Positions 1 to 6,974 of a stretch of DNA of 64,000 nucleotides are shown in pieces. The translations under genes and the position numbers were made by a program. Position 1 is the stretch's first letter, and each line of letters opens with the position of its first letter. Source of the stretch: Clostridiales bacterium (GTDB lineage: Bacteria > Bacillota > Clostridia > Oscillospirales > CAG-272); assembly GCA_003522145.1 (NCBI GenBank), contig DPGD01000024.1:1-64000 (forward strand). The letters run 5' to 3'. Under the pieces are notes generated by a model. It was not told the origin of the DNA. It did no database searches and saw only the letters and a list, made by a program, of their open reading frames with translations.

Positions 1-686
1 CACAGGAAGCGGTGTGCGATTTCAGGCTTGTTATATCCGAGCTTCTTTCCGAGGAGCTTCTGCTGGTAATAGCCCTGCGACTTGATGCCCTCAGCGTTGA
101 GTATTTTGGCGATTGCCTTGATGCCGTAACCGGAGAGGTACAGATCAAATATCCTGCGGATGATTGCGGCTTGTTCCTCAACGATGACCACCTCACCGGT
201 GTTCTTGTCTTTGAAATACCCCATCGGCGGGATCAGCACGATGCCTTTTTTCTGCTTCTGCTTGTATCCCGCACGGATTTTCTTGGAGATGTCCCGGCAG
301 TACATATCGTTGAAGATTCCCTTGAAGCCGACCATCAGTTCATCATCCTCGTTGCTCGTGTCGATGTTTTCCGTCACCGACAGCACACGCACATCGTGTT
401 CCCGCAGGTAGTCAATGAAGAGTGCCGTCTGCGTTTTGTGTCTGCCGAGGCGGGAAAGATCTTTGACGATGACGGCATCGATCGTCTTTTTCTCCACCTC
501 ATCATAGATTTTTTCAATGCCCTCACGGTTGAAGTGCATGCCGCTGACATTGTCGTCAAAGGATTCTCCGACGACGGTGTAACCGTTGTTCTCCGCGTAT
601 TCCACCAGAATATTTTTCTGATTGGTCAGCGAATTCAGCTCCTTGTCCTCATCACGGGACAGGCGGTAATAGAGCCAAGCTCTCAT
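1..686 (-). CDS. Serine site-specific recombinase (3' part outside window)
   Basis: DNA strand-exchange enzyme of the mobile element. The gene runs off the left edge, leaving about 228 codons. The resolvase-type catalytic domain is intact: it opens MRAWLYYRLSRDED, with Ser10 in the nucleophile position, and DLSRLGR lies at residues 76-82. After about residue 150 the sequence continues into a 'Recombinase' DNA-binding domain (KKIRAGYKQKQ, then GYGIKAIAKILN). That favours a large serine recombinase of TnpX type over a short resolvase, but the C-terminal part cannot be seen. The ATG is preceded by GGAGAAA. It follows a small gene by 15 nt on the same strand, so the two are probably co-transcribed. 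Confidence 0.9.
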   Translation of the reverse strand, partial: MRAWLYYRLSRDEDKELNSLTNQKNILVEYAENNGYTVVGESFDDNVSGMHFNREGIEKIYDEVEKKTIDAVIVKDLSRLGRHKTQTALFIDYLREHDVRVLSVTENIDTSNEDDELMVGFKGIFNDMYCRDISKKIRAGYKQKQKKGIVLIPPMGYFKDKNTGEVVIVEEQAAIIRRIFDLYLSGYGIKAIAKILNAEGIKSQGYYQQKLLGKKLGYNKPEIAHRFL

Positions 687-701
687 AAAATTTCTCCTTT
701 C

Positions 702-887
702 TTACGCCGACTTTTCTTCGGCGTTCTTTTTGATTTCTTCTTTAGCCGTCAGAATTTCCACGGCAGGGGTGTCATCCGCAAGGTAATCGCGGATCACGGA
801 TTTCAGAAACGAATTGAATTGTTTGTCGTTTCCTGTGTACATGAAGCACACGCTTTCGATGACCGGCTCTTTTCTCTTTCCGCCCAT
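702..887 (-). CDS. Small hypothetical protein upstream of the recombinase
   Basis: A 61-residue, highly charged soluble protein (starts MGGKRKEPVIESVCFMYTG, ends KKNAEEKSA). The reading frame is open further upstream, but this ATG has a good ribosome site (AGGAGAG) and gives a compact protein. I do not recognise a family. The sequence FNSFLKSVIRDYLA looks helical and the C-terminus is Lys/Glu-rich. Its position directly before the recombinase, 15 nt away, suggests an accessory gene of the integration module. No signal peptide or membrane segment is seen. The 144 bases between it and the relaxase gene hold no convincing gene. Confidence 0.55.
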   Translation of the reverse strand: MGGKRKEPVIESVCFMYTGNDKQFNSFLKSVIRDYLADDTPAVEILTAKEEIKKNAEEKSA

Positions 888-1031
888 AAACTCTCCTTTC
901 TTCACAGGATCGGCTGAACCTAAGCGCAATTCCTTGTGATGCTCCCTCGGTGGCAGCACACACAATACCACAACGCTTGCCGCAAGTCCAGCTGTTTTTT
1001 TCAGAATTATCAATTCAGACATATAGTTTTG

Positions 1032-2018
1032 TCATAAATAAAAGCCAAAGCCCTGATCTTCGTCCTGCGTGCTGTATGCGGAATATTGAAGCAGTGCTTT
1101 GGATTCGACCTTGATGCCGAGCATTTCCAGCTCCATGACTGTCAGCTTATCGATTTGATGCTCTTCGACAGGAGGCGTGAAGCGCCCTTCATACGGCATG
1201 GTTTCGAGCAGACCTTTCAGCAGCGAAAACAAACCTTCGCCAACTGTATAACCGTGTTTCGGATGCAGGCGGTTTTCAAACTGCTGATACTGCTCCGCAA
1301 GTCCCGACTCACATCCGCCGAGGAGAAAATAAATCTCCAGATTTTTTCGCAGAAGCTGCTCGGCAAAGAGCTTGTTGTCACGGCATTTATGACCGTCCGG
1401 TGTGGTGAAGGTAATATACTTGTGTCCCTCCTGCCAGTCCACCTTGTAGCCGTGCATCTCCATCTCGTAGATAAAATCTTCTTTGCAGGAGGTGCGGCAG
1501 GCAATGGAATATGCCTTGCGTCGCAGCAGGTCTTTCCACTTCGGCATTGAACCGAATGAAGATTTTGCTTCGGTTTCCGACAGCCCGTACTCACGGCTGA
1601 GCTGATTGGAATACTCCTTGACGCGGGCAAGATCATCGGCGGTCTGATGAAACTTCTTTCCGTTTTCCATATTCACCGAGTTCATGACGAGATGATTGTG
1701 CAGATGATCGCGGTCGCAATGTGTGGCAACGACGACCTGATAGCCGGGAAAGTATCCGGCAAAGCGCAGACCGATTTCGTGCGCGGTCTCGGGAGTCAGC
1801 TTGTCATCGGGGCTGAACGATTGGACAATGTGGTAATATTGTCTGCCATCGGTTTTCCCGAATTTGTTTTTTACAAAGCGGAATTCGTCAAGTGCGGACT
1901 CGGGCGTGCAATGGATTCCCGAAACCAATATGCCGTCCTCGGTCTTGCTTTCGTTCATGACATAGGGAAAAATGTTGTTCATCGGGCATCCCGAAGCAAT
2001 AAATTTAACGATTGCCAT
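1032..2018 (-). CDS. Relaxase/mobilization nuclease (MobA/VirD2-like)
   Basis: Nicking and strand-transfer enzyme that starts conjugative mobilisation at oriT. The diagnostic metal-binding three-histidine motif is visible as HCDRDHLHNH at residues 100-109 (pattern HxDxxHxHxH), and a candidate active-site tyrosine lies near residue 19 (FPYVMNES). This fits the Relaxase family PF03432. At 328 residues it is on the short side and lacks the long C-terminal region seen in many relaxases, suggesting a mobilisable rather than self-transmissible element. No coupling protein or type IV secretion gene is visible. Its start lies inside the 3' end of the mobC-like gene (40-nt overlap), so translation is probably coupled. 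Confidence 0.9.
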   Translation of the reverse strand: MAIVKFIASGCPMNNIFPYVMNESKTEDGILVSGIHCTPESALDEFRFVKNKFGKTDGRQYYHIVQSFSPDDKLTPETAHEIGLRFAGYFPGYQVVVATHCDRDHLHNHLVMNSVNMENGKKFHQTADDLARVKEYSNQLSREYGLSETEAKSSFGSMPKWKDLLRRKAYSIACRTSCKEDFIYEMEMHGYKVDWQEGHKYITFTTPDGHKCRDNKLFAEQLLRKNLEIYFLLGGCESGLAEQYQQFENRLHPKHGYTVGEGLFSLLKGLLETMPYEGRFTPPVEEHQIDKLTVMELEMLGIKVESKALLQYSAYSTQDEDQGFGFYL

Positions 2019-2296
2019 ACTTTTTGCACCTCCTGTTTGGTTTCTCCGAGGTCAACTGCCCGAACAAATCCTGCGTTGACGGCACGGGTAAGCTGATTGA
2101 GATTGTTGCCGATGCGCTGAAGCTCGTGCGCAATTTCATCGGCTCCGTCGATGTTAACGATCTCTTTTTTGAAAATACAGTCGCGGACAAAGTCGCTGAT
2201 GCGCCTGTAATGACCGTAGGAATTTTCCTCGATCCAAACTTTTTCTTCCGGTGTGACACGGAAAGAAAGAATGATATTTTTGTTTTCTTCTTTCAC
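1979..2296 (-). CDS. MobC-like relaxosome accessory protein
   Basis: DNA-binding accessory protein expected to help the relaxase open oriT. I chose the GTG start because it has a clear AAAGGAG site 7 nt upstream and gives a 105-residue protein beginning VKEENKNIILSFRVTPEEK. The upstream extension of the frame is Arg/Pro-rich and non-protein-like. The N-terminus (IILSFRVTPEEKVWIEENS) resembles the ribbon-helix-helix start of MobC/NikA-type proteins. The C-terminal half contains the family-typical LQRIGNNLNQLTRAVNAG stretch. It overlaps the relaxase by 40 nt and lies just downstream of a hairpin-rich candidate oriT. Confidence 0.82.
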   Translation of the reverse strand: MKEENKNIILSFRVTPEEKVWIEENSYGHYRRISDFVRDCIFKKEIVNIDGADEIAHELQRIGNNLNQLTRAVNAGFVRAVDLGETKQEVQKVWQSLNLLLRDAR

Positions 2297-2478
2297 TGAA
2301 AGACTCCTTTCGTAAATAATTGATAGGGGTATGGGCTTAGCCCGATGCCCATGAAACCGCCGGAATCGGCTGGCGTCATACAAAGGCGAAACTCGCAATA
2401 AAGCAGGCAGTGCCTGCACCCGTTCCACGGGCTGAATACCAAAGTCCATGCAACAAGATAAGTCGTCATAACTTTGCA
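2297..2478. other. Candidate origin of transfer (hairpin cluster)
   Basis: Gene-free interval between the RepA-like gene and mobC with four perfect short inverted repeats in 100 bases: 2333-2343 (GGGCT/AGCCC), 2359-2370 (GCCG/CGGC), 2403-2417 (GCAGGCA/TGCCTGC, 1-nt loop) and 2419-2431 (CCCGT/ACGGG). Position next to mobC and relaxase plus hairpin density is what an oriT looks like. No nic-site consensus could be confirmed by eye; part of it could instead be mRNA leader structure. Confidence 0.45.
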
Positions 2479-3552
2479 TCATACAGGGACGCAAGGGTCG
2501 CAAGGGACGGAAAAAATGAGGGCAGAAGAAATTGAGGCACTTGGGTCACTTGAGGCACTCCCGGGCAGTTGCGGCGGTTCACATTTTACTCGGATAAATT
2601 TCTGCCCGTTGCTTCTTCTGCTTTCAAAGAACAGCCCGATCGCTTCCAGTCGGAATCGCCAACGGTTCATCTGCTGCTTCATCCCTTTGGCGGTCACCTC
2701 TCTGCCCAGCTCGGCAGATAACGCAGAAGCCAGCTCCGTGTTGCTCCCGCTGAATTCAAGCCTCCTTTTCATCAGCGTGACCAACGCTGCCATCTCATCA
2801 GGCATCATGCTTTCCGGCATGATCAGACTGTCGGCAAGCAACTCCCATGTGCAGGTGTTCGGCACCATTTCCAGCTTCATCTTACGGTCGCGGATGTCTC
2901 GCCCGGAGGCGTACAGCGTTGCACTGTTTTCGATGCGCTCATTCTTTTCGAGGACATAGATTGCGTCAACCGCACCCGCAATTCCGGTACTGCCGGAGAG
3001 TTTATTGATAGGGTCTTTATCTCCCATCTTGCGCAGGTGATGCACCAGCAGAAGGCAGATCTTCAGCTCCTCTGCCAAAGCACGGAGCGGCTGCAGTTCG
3101 GCATAGTCATTCCCGTAGGAGACATCCGGCGTCGGAGTACGAATCAGTTGGAAGGTGTCAATGGCTACAAAGGTGATTCCGGGATGCGCCTGTTTGAAAT
3201 TCCGGAGCCAGTCGCAGACCCCACCCTCGATAGAGGCATTTCCGGTTGCAAAATACAGCCCGGGCGGCACATCGTCTGTAACCGTGTTGAGCCGTTCCTG
3301 AATCCGGCGTTCGGAATCTTCTAGGCAGAGGTACAGCGTTTCTCCCTTTGCAACAGGTAGATTCCAGAGGGATTCACCTCGTGCGATGTGGACGCAGAGG
3401 TCAAGCACAAGCCAGGACTTCCCGACCTTGGGAGATCCGCCGAGGATACACAGCCCCTGCGGCAATAAGGTTTCGACGCAAAACTTCGCAGGCGGAAGTC
3501 TTTTGTCCATGAGTGTTTCACCGTCGATAACGGTAAGCATTTGTTTTTTCAA
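2479..3552 (-). CDS. RepA-like AAA ATPase
   Basis: RecA-fold ATPase of the RepA/AAA_25 type, common in mobile elements, where it acts as replicative helicase or DNA-processing ATPase. Walker A is GGSPKVGKS (residues 38-46), Walker B FVAIDTF (about 128-134), and LLLVHHLRK matches the sensor/H-motif region. The C-terminal ~110 residues look like a small DNA-binding domain (TLMKRRLEFSGSNTELASAL). The start appears to be TTG, 8 nt after GGAG; an in-frame ATG four codons later is the alternative. The gene is followed by the oriT-like region and the mob genes, consistent with one replication/mobilisation module. Confidence 0.82.
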   Translation of the reverse strand: MKKQMLTVIDGETLMDKRLPPAKFCVETLLPQGLCILGGSPKVGKSWLVLDLCVHIARGESLWNLPVAKGETLYLCLEDSERRIQERLNTVTDDVPPGLYFATGNASIEGGVCDWLRNFKQAHPGITFVAIDTFQLIRTPTPDVSYGNDYAELQPLRALAEELKICLLLVHHLRKMGDKDPINKLSGSTGIAGAVDAIYVLEKNERIENSATLYASGRDIRDRKMKLEMVPNTCTWELLADSLIMPESMMPDEMAALVTLMKRRLEFSGSNTELASALSAELGREVTAKGMKQQMNRWRFRLEAIGLFFESRRSNGQKFIRVKCEPPQLPGSASSDPSASISSALIFSVPCDPCVPV

Positions 3553-3740
3553 GCGTTATGCTCCTTTCGTGATTTCCGCACACAGTGCTTGTGTGCGGTT
3601 GATTTTCTTTGCGGGACAAGTTCCCGCAGGACTTCTTTTCTCGCCACACGGGGCAAATTTGGCGGTGCTACGCCGCTGATCTTCGCATAGGCATCTCTCC
3701 TTTCTCTTTGCATATGGGAGTAGTTTTTATAAATACAAGG

Positions 3741-3773
3741 CAAAAGAAAAAGACCTGCACCGAAAAGGTGCAG
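3741..3773 (-). terminator. Rho-independent terminator
   Basis: Perfect 7-bp stem (3755-3761 with 3767-3773, CTGCACC/GGTGCAG, loop of five) followed on the minus strand by a T-rich run (complement of 3741-3753). It lies upstream of the RepA-like gene and has no protein gene before it, so it probably ends a non-coding transcript. Confidence 0.75.
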
Positions 3774-4180
3774 ATCAAAATTTGTTATATGCGGCTCCTT
3801 CATCGGGATTTCCCGACTGCCGCACCGACCGGAAAGACTAATGCTTTGCAAGAGGAAGTTTACAAAGCCTCAGCCATCCGATCTGACTGTCCCCGGTATG
3901 TTCCTATGCTGATATCAGCACGTTTTACATGGATACTTCCGACTCGCTTGCCGGTTCCCATCGGAGCGTGATCATCACGCCTTCCTCCTCGGCACGAGGC
4001 ACCACCCTCGCTGTTATGGCAAGTTCCGTATCCCGTATGCTCCCGGGGCAGGGATATTCAGTTGCCACCGTTAACCGGCGAAAAGGACTGCATTGCAGCG
4101 TCCTCTATAGATACCCCGACACGAAACAAAAGAAATGTTCCTGTCCTCGGGAAAAAATTTTTTAGATTTCTTCGGACAAC
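3741..4180 (-). ncRNA. Candidate structured non-coding RNA between two terminators
   Basis: About 430 bases with no convincing protein gene, bounded on the minus strand by the terminator of the upstream gene (4181-4214) and by its own terminator (3741-3773). It therefore looks like an independent transcription unit. Read on the minus strand it contains several strong hairpins: CCTCG-TGC-CGAGG, GCGTGAT-G-ATCACGC, the palindrome TGCTGATATCAGCA, and TCGGG-AAA-TCCCGA enclosed by GCGGC/GCCGC. Base composition is GC-richer than the neighbouring A/T-rich genes. I could not match it to a riboswitch, group II intron or tmRNA. Only a weak promoter could be proposed (TATCTA near the upstream end). An origin of replication is an alternative. 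Confidence 0.4.
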
Positions 4181-4214
4181 AAAAAAGCCCCTCGGATTTT
4201 TCACTCCGAAGGGC
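4181..4214 (-). terminator. Rho-independent terminator after the sigma-like gene
   Basis: Ten-bp stem with one mismatch (4187-4196 with 4205-4214) followed on the minus strand by a run of T (complement of 4181-4186). It is 16 nt beyond the stop codon of the sigma-like gene and ends that transcript. Confidence 0.8.
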
Positions 4215-4229
4215 AGGAAAAGGATGTAT

Positions 4230-5138
4230 TCAGTTGTCAAAATCTGCACAGAAGTCAACCAGTGCCTTTCTCATCTTTTCCATGCGCTTTGTCACCGCGC
4301 TATGTGTTTTGTAGCCAAGGCGTTCGGCAATTTCTGCTTGCGTCAGTCCTTGCCTGCGCATCAGATAAATTTCACGGTCTGTACCATTCAGCGTATCAAG
4401 AAATTGATTTTCCAGCCTGTCATATTCCTCATCATTTGTTTCAAACATATTATGACCTTCCTCAAGAGCGGAAGGATCAGAGATCGCAAGTTCATCAAGC
4501 GACAGCGGTGCGCCGAGCTTCGTTCGTGTATGATTCCATTTTCGGTCAAAGTCGATCTTGTCGTGGTTGTCGGCAACGCTCTTATTGAAATCCGTGTGAG
4601 AAGCATGCTTCCGTGCCACACCGGCAATTTCCGGCACCTGTTGAGCCAACGCCAATGCCTGCATCATGGATTCCATATACATTTGTGCAGCGGCATCCAC
4701 GACGGTGTGAATTTCTTCCTCCGTCAGTTCCTCCACCGGCTTTTTCAAAGAGTTTGCAAGGCTTGTAAACCCTGCATCCAATACCGGCTGCAGTTGCGCA
4801 AAGAAGGTGTCCAGGATGGCATCGAATTTTTGCGTATCGCTTATGATGTCGGCAACCTGCCCGGCAATATAATCTCCGTTTGCATCCGACAGGCATCGGA
4901 GCGGATAACTTTCGGAGTAATTCTTCTTACGATATTTCACACCGATAGCAGACAGTTGGTCGATCCAAGCCAAGGCACAGAACTTCTTGGCTTTGGCAAA
5001 CATCCGATCCCGTTCGGGTGTGCTGTTTGAAGTATCATAGCCAACAATATGCCCTGTGAAATCGTGAGACTGATAGTATTCTTTTAATTTCTCTGTGGCA
5101 GCCGAATCAAAATATCTGCGTTCTTCGTTATGACTCAT
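4230..5138 (-). CDS. Sigma-70 region 4-like HTH protein of the mobile element
   Basis: A 302-residue protein whose C-terminus (about 245-295) reads as a sigma-factor region-4 helix-turn-helix: DREIYLMRRQGLTQAEIAERLGY followed by SAVTKRMEKMRKAL. The remaining ~240 residues are acidic and helical and match no family I recognise; no -10-recognising region 2 is evident. It is therefore better read as a transcriptional regulator than a full sigma factor. Start: ATG with GGAGGA 8 nt upstream. Its own terminator follows. It probably regulates the replication and mobilisation genes of the element. The 158 bases upstream contain no gene. Confidence 0.65.
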   Translation of the reverse strand: MSHNEERRYFDSAATEKLKEYYQSHDFTGHIVGYDTSNSTPERDRMFAKAKKFCALAWIDQLSAIGVKYRKKNYSESYPLRCLSDANGDYIAGQVADIISDTQKFDAILDTFFAQLQPVLDAGFTSLANSLKKPVEELTEEEIHTVVDAAAQMYMESMMQALALAQQVPEIAGVARKHASHTDFNKSVADNHDKIDFDRKWNHTRTKLGAPLSLDELAISDPSALEEGHNMFETNDEEYDRLENQFLDTLNGTDREIYLMRRQGLTQAEIAERLGYKTHSAVTKRMEKMRKALVDFCADFDN

Positions 5139-5296
5139 ATTGACGGAATCCTCCTTATTAAAAGTGTCTCACACATAGAAATTAAGTCACTACGAGTCTT
5201 CTTGTTTCAAATTTTTCTACATGGACCCATAATAGAATATTCTATTTGCGTTCTCGGGAAAATTGTCGCTTTTGATTTTCAAACAGACTTATAAGC

Positions 5297-5758
5297 TCAG
5301 AAAGCAAACTTTTCTTCGCGTGCAAATCCGATAAAATCGATGCATTCAATTTGATATGCATCACAAACATCTGGAATTTTTGGCGATTTTGCGTTTCGCG
5401 TCCGAACTTCCTCTGTAACAACTTTACACTGCTCTTGTTTAGCCAAGGCAACAACAAACGGATCAGCCGAGTTCTTTTTGCTTCCACCCTCAATCAACCC
5501 GCGATGAGATAACAATATTGTTCTAACTTCCTGTTGTACCGGCACACTCGATGGCAAAAAGCATCCTTTTCGGGCTTTGGCCCACTTTTCCAAATCATCC
5601 CCACCAATCATTATTTCATCATATACTTCTTGGCTGGAAATAATAGTACCATCATCCATTAAATTGCCAATTCTGTTCCATAACGAAGGGAAGATATCAA
5701 TGGGTTGACGTCTTTGAAGGTTTATAAAAATATTGCTATCGAATACATATTTAGCCAT
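5297..5758 (-). CDS. DUF4411-family PIN-domain protein (probable toxin)
   Basis: A 153-residue PIN-fold protein of the DUF4411 type. The N-terminal acidic residue of the nuclease site is Asp7 in YVFDSNIFI. Further acidic positions lie in SADPFVVALAKQ (about 100) and VVTEEVRTRN. These are the expected metal-binding positions of a PIN RNase. Its ATG overlaps the TGA of the upstream IrrE-type gene by one base (TGATG), so the two are translationally coupled. This order is typical of HTH/ImmA-IrrE plus DUF4411 toxin-antitoxin-like pairs. That they form a toxin-antitoxin unit is inferred from the arrangement, not shown. Confidence 0.8.
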   Translation of the reverse strand: MAKYVFDSNIFINLQRRQPIDIFPSLWNRIGNLMDDGTIISSQEVYDEIMIGGDDLEKWAKARKGCFLPSSVPVQQEVRTILLSHRGLIEGGSKKNSADPFVVALAKQEQCKVVTEEVRTRNAKSPKIPDVCDAYQIECIDFIGFAREEKFAF

Positions 5759-6927
5759 CAGTAGCACCACCTTTCGATAGCTCCAAAGTGTTTAACACGT
5801 AAGCCCAATAGATAATTGCTTGCATCCCGTGGACTTATTTTGTCAGCGTGATAAGCCGACATGACAGCTTTTGTATATAGTTTGCCTACTTGTGTTCCTT
5901 TATCTAAAGCAGGCGGCAAAAAACCATCTGCTTTCTTTCTGCTTTTATAGGCAATATACTCCTCGGAATACCTATTCAAAGTATCAAAATATGTCGTTTT
6001 TTCGAGAATGCCAATATCCCATAGCCTATGCAAGATAACTTCACGACTGACAGCAAAATCTCTTGCAAGTGCAGAAATATAGGTATCATCAAGCCCATAT
6101 TGCTGGATGGAATAGATGTGTTTACTCTGTTTTAAGGAATCCGTAGGCACTAAAGCCAATCCTGCAATTCTATTGCAGAATAGCTCCATTTGACCAACAT
6201 TGGATTTGTCTTGACCCATATCATTGCATATCCCTGATGTCCTTGTAACAATGTGAACCAATTCATGCAACAAGGTAAACAATCTCGCACTTGGCTCATC
6301 TTTTCGGTTCAAGGCAATAATTGGAAATGTATCGTATGCCACAGATAAACCACGCATTTCGTTTGGATAAATTTTAGTAGCTTGGAATACCAAGAAGTCC
6401 TGCTCTTCGAGCTTAGAAATGCAATGCGATAAAGCTACTTCTGGTTTTCTAAATTTGATTTGTGTATCTTCACTTAACGATAAGATCTTTCGCAGTTGTA
6501 TTGCGAGCGTTTCTTCTGTGCTGTCTACAGACAAATTCAATGTGAACGGCACTGGTTCGAGTTCGGCTTCTTGATACAACTCTATCATCGTATCTCGACG
6601 TTCTTCGATATCTCTTAAAAACCATCTCAATTCACGAGACATTTCTTCTACTCCCCAGTTGCCAAAAGTCCTATAATCTACTTTATCTAATCTCTTTGTT
6701 TTTTGAGGAGTGTCAGGAAGAAAAAAATAAGCAAATGGAACGCGATATTGTTTTGCAAGACTTTTAGCTTGCGGTAAAGTGGGATATTCGCTTCCGTTTT
6801 CCCACGCCTCTATCTTGGCTACATCAACTTTTAATTTTAGGGCAATTTCATCAGCAGAGATTCTGTCAAGTCCACGTGCCCATTGCAATACTTCCGGAGT
6901 CACTATTGCAGGGATGCTTTTGGTCAT
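5758..6927 (-). CDS. XRE-HTH / ImmA-IrrE family metallopeptidase
   Basis: A 389-residue protein with an N-terminal Cro/C1-type helix-turn-helix (about 10-60: ISADEIALKLKVDVAKIEAWENG) and a C-terminal zinc peptidase domain. The gluzincin motif HELVH is at about 221-225, with RIAGLALVPTD downstream. Such proteins act as repressor-proteases, often the antitoxin side of a toxin pair. The ATG chosen has AAAGGTGG 8 nt upstream; a GTG four codons earlier overlaps that site and is less likely. The stop overlaps the start of the PIN gene. It sits 47 nt after the restriction endonuclease gene, so it may be expressed with the R-M operon. Confidence 0.85.
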   Translation of the reverse strand: MTKSIPAIVTPEVLQWARGLDRISADEIALKLKVDVAKIEAWENGSEYPTLPQAKSLAKQYRVPFAYFFLPDTPQKTKRLDKVDYRTFGNWGVEEMSRELRWFLRDIEERRDTMIELYQEAELEPVPFTLNLSVDSTEETLAIQLRKILSLSEDTQIKFRKPEVALSHCISKLEEQDFLVFQATKIYPNEMRGLSVAYDTFPIIALNRKDEPSARLFTLLHELVHIVTRTSGICNDMGQDKSNVGQMELFCNRIAGLALVPTDSLKQSKHIYSIQQYGLDDTYISALARDFAVSREVILHRLWDIGILEKTTYFDTLNRYSEEYIAYKSRKKADGFLPPALDKGTQVGKLYTKAVMSAYHADKISPRDASNYLLGLRVKHFGAIERWCY

Positions 6928-6974
6928 TGTTGACGCCACCTTTCTCAGTTAACATGGCATAGCCATTAATTAAT

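Noticed and set aside
3549..3851. Small minus-strand frame ending RKSRKEHNA just before the RepA-like gene
   Set aside because: No ribosome site at any of its ATGs, Arg/Lys-rich low-quality composition, and it crosses the terminator at 3741-3773; treated as leader sequence.
3780..4180. Cobalamin-type riboswitch or group II intron fragment in the gene-free interval
   Set aside because: Some short motifs look similar, but no B12-box, no intron domain V hairpin and no downstream transport or biosynthesis gene were found.
4062..5030. 322-codon plus-strand frame opposite the sigma-like gene
   Set aside because: Antisense shadow of a gene with a clear HTH domain and ribosome site; Cys/His/Phe-rich composition typical of a non-coding frame.
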